Positions 38,976-52,800 of a DNA stretch of 64,000 nt are shown piece by piece. The first letter of the stretch is position 1. Each line of letters begins with the position of its first letter. Origin of the DNA: Fistularia commersonii (taxonomy: Eukaryota; Chordata; Actinopteri; Syngnathiformes; Fistulariidae); the NCBI GenBank assembly GCA_037954325.1, contig JBBMNZ010000013.1:10412501-10476500 (forward strand), written 5' to 3'. The notes under the pieces were generated by a model. It was not told the origin of the DNA and did no database searches. It was given only the letters and a program-made list of their open reading frames with translations. Both the position numbers and the translations under genes were made by a program.

Positions 38976-41900
38976 GTACGTACGTAGGTACGTACGTATC
39001 AACAAGGTTGACCACATGACAAAGTAAATTAGACTGTTCCCCCCATTCTTACTTGTTACATCTGAGGTTAAGGACAAACCAACTTCTGTGCTGAAACAGC
39101 TGACAATATTCTGTCGTTTTGTTGGTAATATGATTGTTTATCATTATGGTTTCCAGTTTATGTCATTATCAATGCCAAGTATCAGGAAGTTCCAAAATCA
39201 AGGTAAATAAAAACATGATGTCTTCACTATTTCCAAGAAATTATAATTTCCCTGTCATCTCTCATTCCAAGGGAGTGCGGTTTGGGGATTTTTTTTTGTT
39301 TTTCTCTGATGAAATTTGAGTTGAGCATCCTGACTTAGTATAGATGAGACCACTAACAAGGTGCTTGAAAGAAAATGTGTATTAAAGAAGACGAAAGGAG
39401 CAAATGCAGTTTAATACAACCTAGCTTTACGGTTAATCTATAAAATTGCTAAGGGGTCTGAGACTATTTTCAGCCTGCAGGGGTGGTAAATTTTACTTCC
39501 TGGAACAGAATCATGCACCCTAGTATTTGCCAAAACTCCCTTAAGTCCCTTGGCTTAAATTAGTTACTTGGAAGTGTTGGCTTATTGAAGATCATGTTGA
39601 GAAGACCTGGGAACAAGTCAGGCTTTGTGGTTTTCAAGAGCTTCTTTTGTTTGTTTTTTTAGCATAAAGCCAGTATATTCTCAAGATAAAACTGCAGTTA
39701 TTGAAACACTGACACCAGATGATTTGCGCTATAATTGTACTATTATTTCCAACTTCTGCCATTAAACGGATTGTGTGCCTGATCGAACAAGCAAGTGACA
39801 GCCACCTACCACTTATTTCAATTGACTTGGTGAATGACAGAAATATTCTACCTGACTTTATTATCCTGATGGAGATGTAGTTTCTGTGTCTTTTGACCAA
39901 AACTTTATATTTTCAGAAGGTTCCTAGTTTGGAATGAAAAACAGTGGTGATAGGTGAAAAAGTATCCCAGTTCTTAGGCTGGTCATGGACTCCATACTAA
40001 TGATTATTTGGTCCATTGGATAGACAAGTTGATGCAATGCAATGCTGTTATTTTATTATGCACTCAAAATATACAGCGAAATGCATCAGTTAGATGTTAA
40101 AAGGAACATTTTGTCAATTAAATTCTGAAACTAAAAGACAATAGGTCATTCTCAGGCCTTGGCTTTTAGAGAAACAAAGAAAACATACATTTCAGTGGAT
40201 TCCTTCTTTGTTGTGCTTCTGCTAAATATTGAATATAAATGTTTGGGATGCAGTGGTAGAAAGGATAAGTCAGTTTTACCGCACTTAATCTGAGGTGTAT
40301 TCTGGTCCTTTCAAGGGAGTGACAGCATTGTAAGACATCACAGAGTCAAAGAGTAACACTTAAGCATGCACCTTTGTGGACATTTGATGCATCACAATAA
40401 TCAGCAAATGAAAATGCAAATTTGTTCCCGGCTCCATCCACTCATGCTGTGCAATTATACTAAGTGGTTCTTTGGGGGGCCCATTCATTTCCTCATTCAG
40501 TGCAAGTTATATCTCTTCATGGCCTGACCAGCATCAACTGATGAGTCTAACTTTGGTACCTCTACATTTCCTGAGCTGCAACACTGACTGAAAATGAAGT
40601 CTTGTTCCATATATAGAGATATAATTATATATTGAAGCCACAGTATTGTGTCGTTTTAGTTAAATGTGTTCAAGTTTTATGAGTTTACTTACATCTACTG
40701 CATATCTGTACATACATAAGAGAATATATCAAAATCTTCTTTTCCTTTTGACTTGTCACCACAGCGAGTCAACCTCTTTCATCTTACCCCTGTTATTCTC
40801 TGTATCCTCTTTTCTCTCACTATTTCCATGTCCTCTTTCACTACGTCCTTAAATCTTCTCTTTGGTCTTTTTCTAGACCATCTGCCAGCAAGCTCCAATC
40901 CCAGCATCCTTCAAACCAATATACCCACTATCCCTCCTCTGTACATCTGTACCATCTCAGTCTGGCTTCTCTGACTTTCTCCCCAAAACATCTAACATGT
41001 TCTGACCCTCTGATGGACTGATTCCTGAATCTTTAGATCCTTGTCACACCAAAAGGAACCTCAACATCTTCATCTCTGGCACCCCTCTAGCTCTGCTTCC
41101 TGTCTTGTGCCACTGTGTCCAAACCATACAGCATTGCTGATCTTATTAATATAAGATCAATATTTGAAATCATGACCAGTAATGCTTCGATCGACTGGCC
41201 TTCAGTTCAGGGTGGACGCTGCCTCTCACTCAGTGACAGCTGGGATAAGCTCCAGAACCCTAACTCCAGGATTATTGATATAGATAATGAATGAATGAAT
41301 GAATGAATGATCAGTAATCGTATCTATTTGCCGCTAAATGGACTCTTCAGTTTTTGTATTGTTCTCAATAAGTACATGACTATCAATTTCAATTACAATG
41401 TTCAAATCTTGTCTGATGTGCATTACTGAAGAGAGATTTGGATGAGACAGGTTAATTTTTTTTTCATAGATTTTAATGATCTTAAAGTGGCCTTCCTAAC
41501 ACACACAGACACACACACACACACACACACAGACACACACACAGGTGGCTGTAATTAGTGTATTGAGCCCATTCATGGCACAAGATCAAACTGCGGTCCG
41601 CTCAGCTTCAGGAAAATAGACCTCTGCTTAGAGTTAGATGCACACACTCAAACACACACAAAGATGCATGCACCTTCAATCTTTCTTTCTAATGTGAAGT
41701 TGGCGTGCAAAAGGTTTCCTCTAAAACTGTTTTTGTTTAGTCTGCAGGAGAAACGGAGCTCAGCCTGACTTCACTGAAGAAACTTACATTAAGAGAGTTG
41801 ACTCCTACATGCACAGACAGAAAAGGTACAGAGCAGGGATTATCGTTAGATAAGCCTGAAATTTTCAACATCTCTAGTCTCACATAAGAATACACAAAGT

Positions 41901-43379
41901 TGGGCTTTGCTGCAGTGGTAAGCAGAACTTCTTCAGTGGTTCCAGATGGGCACAAGGTTATGAAAGCAGTTCAGGAGAAAATATTATAGCTCTTGAGTGG
42001 TCAGCTCCTCATATTGATGATGAGGCAAATTTCTCTTAGCGGCGCTCTTTTGTTTTCTTACCGTGTTCCATATTCAGAGTAAAAAAACTCTAAAAAAGAT
42101 TTTACAGCCTTATATGATAAGGTTAAGAGTCAAAAACGGCACAATCTTTCTTTATGCTTGATGATTAGAGCTCTGCTTTATTCAACATTTGGTATTTTAC
42201 AATATTTGATTAGATTTATTTACCTCTTGAATCTTTTACAAATGGCCACCAAACTCTTTCAGTGGAGACTTAATACATCAAATTAATATAACTGTATTTG
42301 CATCAGTTTAACCTAACTAATATAACAAAACCCAACTAAGTCAATACTTAAATGATCTGGTTAAAGAGGGTTTTTTTTGTGCTTCCCAAAGTAAGAACAT
42401 GCTTCATTTGCTGTCATTTATGAAACCCTATCGTGTTATTTTGCATCAAATGTTGAATTTCATGGGGATGAAATAACATGCTTATGATCCCATAGGCATC
42501 CTGGAACTTTCTAAGACTCAGCAAGTAAACACCGAAAACCTTTGAGACAAAACTCAATAATGATCACTTACTGATCTAACATTAAACAAGTAACCACATT
42601 TTCCATCCAGGGGTCAATGAGGAGGCCAAGGGCTTCAACCCAGTCTCAACTGCAATCCAAACATTTTTTTTAATTTTAAAACTAAACTGCCTTGGAATTG
42701 ACTGGATCTGTCATTCAATACTGCTCAGTTGCACAGATTTGGCTACATTTTAAATTTGCTAGATTCATGTCTGCAACAAATCACTTGATGAAGAGGCTGA
42801 AATAGACCTTGCTCCTGTGTTAACGCATTTGATGGATTGAATAAATAGGTCAAACGTCCGCGTTTGAGCATACTTGAGTGAAACAAATGGCTCTTCAACT
42901 TAATTCAAACGGACAATTTACTGTAACTTTTGTCAGTTGAGTGGTATATTTGAAATCAAAAGTTAAGTACCCTAATTTAACACCCATAATTTCTTTGTAT
43001 CCCTCTCAATAGCTTTCTATCTAATTTTGTGAACTTTTACAGCAGACATCTGTAGTAAGACACACACAAGCCTCCTTGAATCTCCTGCCAGACAGCGAGC
43101 AACACTGGGTAATCAACCACACACCCGAATAACCATTTGAAGGATTCTCTGTGTGCATGTAAGAGTTACTCACACGTGTAGGCTTGGACCCAATAGGTTA
43201 GAAAGCTGGAAGCAATTCTCTGACAAACACTGATGTGTGTTCATCATATTTCAGAGAGCTGGAGCCCAGAATGGCATAACGTGTAATCACATTTGTAAAT
43301 AGCATCATAAAACTGCACTTGTAAAAAGTTTGCCTGCTCTAAGGGGGCCAATGCTTGGTATGGGGAAGGGGCATTTGGC

Positions 43380-43441
<62 letters not shown>

Positions 43442-46327
43442 CGTGTGTGCGTGTGTGCGTGTGTGTGTGCGCGTGTGCAACGGTACAGCAAAATTTGCCT
43501 TACAATAACCTCTTTTACCATCGGGATCTCTTATTTTTTTGTCACAAATTGAATTAAGTTGTGAAAAATGCCACACACACGTCTCTTCACACACAGTGAA
43601 ACTGTCATGTAAGTTCTTTTTGTCACTCAAAGTAGCAGTTAGCTTGAGTTTATAATTGTCTGTTCAGTGCCTACAGTTAATAAATCACTCTCTGTGCTGC
43701 CTTTTCCTCTCAAGCTCGGTCTCTATTTCTCTCTTTTTCTCATTTCTTTCATCTCTCTCTTGCTGCCTCTTGACCTCCCCTAAAAGTCAGTCATATCCCG
43801 TTTGTTCCACCTCGTTCTCCATCCTCTTGCTTTCTCATGCTGCTAATGGAGGACTGTCTAACAGCACAAGTTATAATGATTTCCATAAGACTGCATTGCC
43901 TTTCTACAAGGCTGAGTGTAAATCACAATGGCTTGTGTGTGTGTGTGTGTGTGTGTGTGGGTGTGCAAGGGGTCTGTGGAGAAATGAACACGTGCACATC
44001 TACTCAGAGATTCAACATATTTAATCCTCTGAGCTTGTGTGGGTGGATGAGCGATTTTGATTAATTGTTTTAGAAAGACAGCTGGAAGAGGTGTGCATGT
44101 CCAGAAAAACCTGAGGGGATTTGGCACTGGTTACTATATAAGCAGTAAGAAATCAAAGTCCCTCAAAGGTAATGTTTTAGACAACAGGAATCATCCCACA
44201 AAAACCTATTGTAAATATTGAAACAAGTAGATCAGAAAGTAGGGGTGGGAATCACAAAGTGAATGCTCGCAATAATTTATGGCCCCACATTACAGTGATT
44301 ATGCCATCCCACCTAAAACGCAACACTATAGTATTCAAAAAGTACTTGGAAGAAGTCAAATAGCGGGAATTATATATCAATAGTTGAAAAAAAAAATTTG
44401 GAAGTGAAGCAAATTGTAAGAATTGATCTGTAAACCTATGTGAGATGAGTAGTATAAGAGTAAGATACTCTTCAGTGTCATAACACTTTCATAATCAAAC
44501 TTAACAGGTATTGAAGCAAGGGAGAGGAGTTCTGTATAGGATCTCGGCCATCCAGATCGTGGTCTATTGTTGTCAAATAATGTCATAGCAACAGAATTTT
44601 GTGGCCGCGCCGTTTCCCGTGATAATCAGGTGCTGCAAGAAACTTGTGTAAGTTGTGACCCGTTAATGTCTTTTGAGACCTAATTGTTTCGGAACGGGAA
44701 ATATCAAAGTGATATGACGCAATGATCATTAGTTGTAAAATTTCTGATGGGAATCATTGATATTTACTGCCAGACCAAGCCTTCATAATATATTAAAAAA
44801 TGTCATCAGCTCTCTACCAAGCTCATGTAGTTGAAACCTTTTGTCAAATGTCATGGCACCTGGATTTAGTTTATTTCCTTGATGATGTTTCACCCCTGAG
44901 AGAAACTAAGTCAAGTTGCTACAATAATATTTGACAAGAATTGACCATGACCTGGTCAATAAAAGTCTTTGTCAACAGATCCTAAATTTGTAAGATAAAA
45001 AAATAAAGAAAGAAGGAAACAAACAAGGGAAGACAGAAAGGAAGGAAACAGATTTCCCAAGCCAATTTTATAATTTATTTAGTTCATGCAATCAGATGCC
45101 TAAAACATGCAACCAAAATCATTCTCAAAATAATATCACGATATGTTTTGGAGTGTACAGTCTCTATCAGGGCTTTTAGCTTTCTTCCCAAGTACATTAA
45201 ACAGGTATTGTCCATAAAAGATTACTTTTGCTGATAATTGCATCTGAAAAGGCCTGTTCTTGAGCCAAGATATTTTCCATATTATTTTCAATGGTAGATT
45301 TCTCAAATGGATCAAAAGAAACTAAAACAAATCATTTCGTCCAATTACACGCTGTATCACATTGTATGATATAGCTAGCTGTAAAAACATTCACTGACAG
45401 TTGTCACTGCAGTAACTTTTGTGTATGTCTGCTTGTGTGTGTGTATGTGTGTGTGTGTGTGTGTGTGTGTAGGTTTGTGCGTGGAAGAGAGAGAGAGAAT
45501 GAGTCTTTTCTTTACTTCACATCAACCCCCACTAGAGTTTGTTTATCTTGTCACTCGATCGGTAGCAATAATGGGTTATACCATTAGAAAGAATCGGGAA
45601 AATGTGGTTGAATTCTTCCCAGAGAAGTGCTGAACTGATGAAGTTTTAATAGCAGTGAGGGTCAGTAGACACAGTGCCGACCTCCAAATGAAGGACAAAC
45701 TCTGCTTATCCTATAATCTGTCTGACACCCCAAAGTAGAATTTATAATCCAAAGCTATGCTCTTGAAACAGTAATACAACCTTTTGCCTTTCTGCTTGCT
45801 GTTGTTATATAGAACTGTGGTCTTTTACTTTGTTGTTCTCTGTCTTGCTTTTTTCTGAATTGTGCATTTCTTTGATTTATGTTCAACTTCTGAACTTCTT
45901 TACATCACAATTCCCAAAATGTAAAAGACTGTGTTTGAACAAGGAGAACAAGACAATTGTTGCACGGAGTAACAAACCAGCTTTGCCCAATGTTCCCTAA
46001 AATAAAAAAAATACGGCTTGAACTGTGTTAACACAACTCCAGTTGCCCCTTAGAGACAAATGAAGTTTCTCTTCTTCTGATCCTGAAATGTCCCATGAAT
46101 ATTTAGTTTCTCTGTACCCTTACAATATTTATTGCCATTTAAGGAAAAAAAAAAACACTTAAAATTATGCAGTTTTTTTATTTTTTAAACCATTTTGTCG
46201 CTTGATTTTTAATGTAACGTCCAGGCATTTGTTACCTATTTAAGGTACAGTTTTACTTTTTTCTATGTTTAGGAATATTGTGTTAATTTTCACAAATTTA
46301 GAATTTTGGATTGTCATGACAACTTAA

Positions 46328-46364
<37 letters not shown>

Positions 46365-49300
46365 GCAGAGATGAAAAAAAATCTTTTTTGAGCACAGTAG
46401 ATCAAATTAGAGGTCTAACACCAAAATATTACCGCAGTTTCCATGCTGTAAATTTTATCAACGGCAGTTGAAATAAGTGATATAACAATAAACTCAGACA
46501 ATTCAAGCTGGTAGACAGAAGGTGTCCTCAATAGAATGTCAACATAAACCAACAAAATGTAGATCTGTTAAGGAGTTTCTTGAAAAAATAAATAGGTTAT
46601 TTCAAGCCCCTGAATTCTTTCTAAATCAACCCACTCTGGTAGCTCCTGATTAAGAAATCTGACAGCAGTTTACTGGGTTTGTCAAGTATACAAACCAACA
46701 GTCAGCCTTTTTCAGGAGGAACTCTGTCTTTTCTCTTCCTCTGCTTACACAGAAACAGACATACAAATATACTGACTGCACCGCATGCACACACTGAGGC
46801 TCTGTCCACATATCCAGTGTCTCTATATTAAAACCTGGGAGGACATGACCCTTTAGGAAAATACTGCCCCCCTGGACACACACACAAAAACCCCTGGACA
46901 GTTGAGACTCATATTTCTGTGGTCATGTCCAATCACCACCTTTTCTCTACAGACCTCAGGGTAAACACAAGTAGGGGTTATACAAACACACACACATATA
47001 CACACGTGCTCACACACACAGCCAGGGGTACTGAGACAGTAAATGTGTGAAATGTAACACACTGTTGAGCCATTTGCCCCCCACAGATTAAGAGACGGAG
47101 AACTGAAAAGAAACAATACGGTAGAAGAGAGCAAAATGATTTGTGTAATAGAAGACTTTAAAAGAAGGAAAAGAGATCATTCATAAAATGAAGGCAGTGC
47201 ATTCCATGAGCTGAACATATTGCCACATATTTAATGTGACCATGCATCACATGACACTTGATTGCCAGCTGATTATGATATTAATATGATCCATTGCATG
47301 CATGCAAATGCTAAATATCGATCCATTCATTATGATGCAATAAAATAGAATCTCTTAAACACTAATAGATATGATAAGACAGCTTAATCACATTATACAC
47401 CGGATACAGCATTAATAAAATAAGAAAAACAAAGAGAGATGCATTTTAGCGTGTCATCATTTTAATATCTTCCTTCCTTCATCCATTATCTGCACTGCTT
47501 GTGCTGCACACGGGGTCAAAAGTGCTGCTGGAGTCCTCGACTCCAAGTTGATAACCAGTGAGGGACTTGGTTCACCCTGGATTGGGCACCAGTTGAATAA
47601 AACGCCGCATTGCGACACACAAGCATCCATTCTCAAGATTACACCAAAGGAGAGACTTACAGCATGTTGCAGGGTTTGATCTGTGGGAGGAAGCGGGAGA
47701 GCCTGAAGGCATTAAATAAGTAAGATTCTACACAGAGCAAACACTGGCAGTGTTTGCTACAACATCTCTGGTTATAGTATGTTTGGTAATCACCAGTTTT
47801 TTTGTGAATATTCTTCTGTTATATTTTTCAAAGTATGAATCTCACTCTTGTACTGGTGAACATTTGGATGCATATTGTCAACCTCTTCATCATCTGTCAA
47901 TCATTGGTTTAAGAGAGATCAGGTTGATTAAACTGCAAAGGGAGGCATAAGTAGTCCAATATTTTTTTTTTTTGACCGAAAAAGTACTTTATTTTAGGAT
48001 GTAAATATATATACTAACTGCTCTTTTGAAATCGACAGTGAACTTCCAGCTTTTCACTGATACAGACTGAATAAGTCCATATAGCTGCATATTACACATT
48101 TAATCCTGCGTATTCTCTTCAGAGGGCAATCTTTTTTACCCTCCTGATTGCGTTGAAAGGAAAATGTTTGGATGCCAGTCCAGACACTGTAAGTGTATAT
48201 TGTATCAGAATCACGATCAAAGACTAGCAGATCATGTTAAATATTGTTGTGGCTACTGGACTTTGCAATTCTTATTGAAGACATTTAAAAAAAAGAAATA
48301 AATACATAAACAACAATCCAATCAAATGTTGTGAAATGTGGAAAGCAATGTGTGAGAGCACTACATGAGCAAATTACATTAAATAAACACTACATAATGC
48401 TCATTTATACACCTTCTATGCATTTATGCACAACTGTATGGATGTGTATTCGCCTGTGTTCACAGATCTTATCAATTATAGATATCTGTATTGGTTGTTG
48501 TGGGCAACAGTCAAAATATCTGGTCCGACATGAAAAGGTGGACTCAGATCAGAAGAAACATGTTGTTTATTGAATGCAGATGAATGAAAGAGCTGTTTTC
48601 AGCTCGAAACAAACACGTAACTATCACCCCCGGACCTTAACACGTATAACAATGTTGAAGAGAGGTATAAAACACTCTGCTGGCAGACACATCAGCTGAA
48701 GTTTGAATGTCCTGCTGGCTGACGGTCAGCGAGCTAGTTTCATGGTTAAAGATTGTTCATAAATTCATTTTCATGAGTAAGAATTCAAGCTGTGTATTTT
48801 TATCATGTTGGAAGATTTGGTGCTTATCAAACCAGTTTTCTCTCTTCGTAGACATCTGAATAATGGAGACATCAGATGGTCACCTGTACTGTCTATTGTT
48901 CTTCATTAGATGGCAACTTGCTCAGTTGATCAATGTTTTTATAAACCCTTTAGTTAAAATTCCAACAAATATGGTTTTGCAGCTTCTTCTCCTTCCCCCT
49001 TTCATTGTCCTTTCTTTTTTTTCAATTACTGCACCAAAGTTTACTTGTATTACGGCACGGGCTTCGTTTTTCAAGCCTTTGTATCAAATTTTGAACAAAC
49101 ACAAAATGACTAATTTTTTCCATTTCTTCATCTCCAGGTTGGACTGTATTAGCGGCCCAGTCATACTATATACTGCATTTTAATAGAGCAATTGTCCTCG
49201 TAGTGTGTCGTCGTGTTGTCGAGCAAGACACTGAACCCCGAACTGCTTCCCTGACACTGATAGACAACAGCTCACTGTTCATCCATGATGAGTTAAATGC

Positions 49301-49819
49301 AGAGAACGAATTTCCTCACAAGGGTTTAATAAAATATAAATTATAAATGATTATACAGACTCTGTTCACAAAAGAGATCAAACTCCCCCTTTACAAGTTG
49401 TACTTTTTGTCTGGAGGATATAGCAGATGTCACACCTGTAATACTGTATATTACGTATGTATGAAAGCAACCATCACTCACCCCAACACAACTTCGGTGT
49501 ATTATCTGGAAACGGATCTCAACTGGAATTAAATGAAATTTTGAAATAATGTCTTAAACAGTTATCAGGCCCAAAATTGTCTCTGTTTGATGATTCTGCC
49601 ATCGAAACCACTGAGTTCAAAGAAGTGTTTAACACTGATGCATCAGGCCTTTAAAATACAATGTGTCAATTCTGAAAAAAAGTGTGGACAATATTTTGCT
49701 CCTCATTTCTTCTACTTGGTGATTTGTAGATATTATATGTTAACTTGTCTTGCTCGTATTAAATAATCAATTTTGAATATTTTGAATATTTTACATGTCT
49801 TTTGACAGATTTAATTGAT

Positions 49820-49855
<36 letters not shown>

Positions 49856-52800
49856 GGTAACTACTTGGAGATTTTGAAGGGTGGATATATTCACCAACCT
49901 GCAGATACATTTATGATCAGGAATCCTGTTTGTAAACACCTTTCCCAATTTGTATGAAAAGACTTCCCCGGTACATCGCGGTTCTGAAGTTTCAAATCCG
50001 TAATCATTTACTAACCGTTGCCACTTCTTGGGCTATCCTTATAAGTTCTATTTAGGATGCCAGAAGGTCTATTTTCAGTATCTCAATATACTGCTGCTAT
50101 AAATATTTTTATATGAGTGTTTTGGATCTGGGAAATAGTTTGGATGTGTGGCTACATTATTTGGACTGCGGAAGCGATCCAGTACCCCTATGGAGTAGGG
50201 GTATTAGAGTTCTGCCAAGTCAGGTTTACAGGTTCACAGCAAGCCTTGGGGTGTTCTGGCTATTCAAGCACTAAATCATGTTCCCTTTTCAGATCAGACC
50301 CATGCCGCTTGGCTTCAAACATGCCGCCCTCCCTCAGTATACACCACACATGTGACAGGGGAAAAGCAACGATGGAAGAATCAGAGGGAGGGAAGGAGGG
50401 GTGAAATTCAACGAGAATAGAGGCACCTCAAATTACCGCTTGGTTAAATAATGCCAGAATGCATATATTTGCACATGCTCTGACACACCCATGTATTCAT
50501 AATACACATATGTACGCACACACACATACACACACACAGCTGCCAGTATACTATAAATACAATCCCTGAGGATGCGGTTCAGGTCACATATTTGCATTTC
50601 AGATGACTACTTTATCCCCTCGCACAAATAGTGATGCTCTAAAGACATTTGGCACTGCATTAAACACTCTTTCACATAGTGTATTAAGACATGTACACAC
50701 ACACACACACACACATATACACATATCTCTGTGCAATTATGTGTTCACTCCAATGTAACCACCACCAGGATTTTGTTGAAGGTTCATGTTCAAGCCAAGT
50801 TAACCATCCAACTCCTAATGTATTTTGACAGAGTCAATATTGAACCATTGTTTCAACCTGCGTCCCCTCCTCCCTGGTTAAGAGCCCCCTGGTTAGATCT
50901 TGAAGTAATTCTAAGAACGAAGTTCCGGACAGATGTTTATATATTTTGATAAGACATTTTAGGGAAGATCTGGTTTGTGGGAGAATCTGATACATCAGAG
51001 AAAGCATGAAAGTTTTTTTTTCTTAAATTGACGGATATGAAATGTTATTGGTGGGGTTTCCACCCTAAACATGTTTTATGATCAAGGTGAAAGAATGATA
51101 GGGACTTTTGGCAACAAAATGTTTTTCATCATCTTTACAGGGACTTGTGATGTGTGCCAGCACTGCGTATGGACTGAAGAAGGGTTTTTTAATGGTGTGT
51201 TTTGATTAATCTCAGGAATAAGATAAATAATTTTAGCTTGTTTGATTCAGGTACAAAATGCTCCCACTTGAAAAAAAAGAGCTCTGTAAATGCATGAAAC
51301 ACATTGTTTCTTCATGTTAAAGGCACCTTTTGCACATTTTAGTTTTCAGTAGGTTCACCATCTCCTTGTCTCGACTGGCAAGTCTAAGTACCGATCTGGC
51401 TTTACCGACTCTTACATTCATTGTTCTTCTTTTGAAGGTGAAAGTGATACAGCTGAGGTTTATGCAACGCACCGTCCTAACCTGTAACATTCTGCTTCCA
51501 GCTGCATCATATAAAACCACTGCCAGATGTTGATAGAAAACAGAAAGATTCCAGCTTACTCCCATGTACTCATGAGGCCACATGTCATTTTAAAGTATGT
51601 TGCACGGAGCCCAAACTCAGATTTGTTTGCATATAATAAATGTTTATTCAAGTCAAGAGGTCATGGTGAATAAAAGTACTGTATAAAGTGATAAGTGTGT
51701 ATCACTCCCAACAGACCATTCACAAGATGTTAACTCAAATCATCATGCTTCTTTTGTCTTTTCCCTTTTCTTATTCATCCTTCTCCAGATGACTCCAGTT
51801 CAAGAGGTGGTGCAGGAACAGCGGATAGCGGTTCTGAGAATGTTCCAGAGCTGGCTGGAAAACTGGGTAATGTCTCACAACAATTGTTCAGATTGAAAAC
51901 CCTTGAAGTGGTATTTGAAATGTACAAATGTACAAGATTTGGAAAAATACAGTTTCTTAAGGAGTTCAAGGGTTCATTAGACCAGATAATGAATAAACCT
52001 TTTTTTTTCCTTATTAAAAAAATTCTTCAGCCATGGTAGATGCAATTGGATCATAACTTTTATTCATCAGTCATGTATATGTATTCTGAAAATAATTTCA
52101 ACCAAGGAGAATCTCAGTCTTTGTGAATGGAGACTTTAGAAGATGATGAATAAAAGTAATTATTTATTCTTATTTAGTCATCTATTTCATCTTTGATAAT
52201 TTGTTCTGACAGAGTTGTCGAATTTTGTGAGGTGTTACTTGGTGGGACCCACCGCGAATACACACACACACACACACACACACACAGTCTACTCCCTCAG
52301 TAAATTAGTGTTCCTTGTTCGTTCCTTGTTCTTCTCTTCCCTCACACCATGAACGCATAACGCCTATTTTCACTTTACTGTCAACAAGCAGTTGCTGTTT
52401 GCTGCACTGTTATTTCACACACATTCTTGCTCTTTATCTGTCACTCAATTTTCACATGCAACCTAAAAAAAAAATGCCTGCTGCAATTTTCTGCACATTC
52501 ACATCCACAGTATAAATCTAAACATTTAAACCAGACTAATGGTTCCACAGTTTTAAAAACAGGGGCTCATATTTTTTTTGCTTTAACTTTTCAAAACTGA
52601 CAAACCAACAATCACACTCACCTCATGCCATGTCAGAGCAGGCATGCGGGGGCGTTACGGTGCTCCTGCAAGCTCTCTTTATTCATTCTTAGCACAGCTA
52701 TTTCTGTCAGCTTCCATGTCAACAACTGAGTGCAAGGTTATGAATGTCTTTCAGTAAAAACAGTCTCACAATGTTAGTCATTATTACTATTTTTAAACTA

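Larger units (their letters stand above)
22013..51788 (+). other. fgfrl1: fgfrl1 intron between Ig1 and linker exons (29.8 kb)
   Basis: Bounded by donor GTGGGT and an AG acceptor, both in phase 1. It holds a Tc1-like remnant (29.3-30.1 kb), pieces of two SINE families, a LINE 3' coding fragment (40.7-41.1 kb), an AT/TG-rich cluster (38.7-39.0 kb), many TG arrays and a 26-T run at 49830. Stretches at 25.6-26.2, 32.8-33.0 and 36.0-37.1 kb are free of recognised repeats and are candidates for regulatory sequence. No further coding exon was recognised. Confidence 0.85.
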
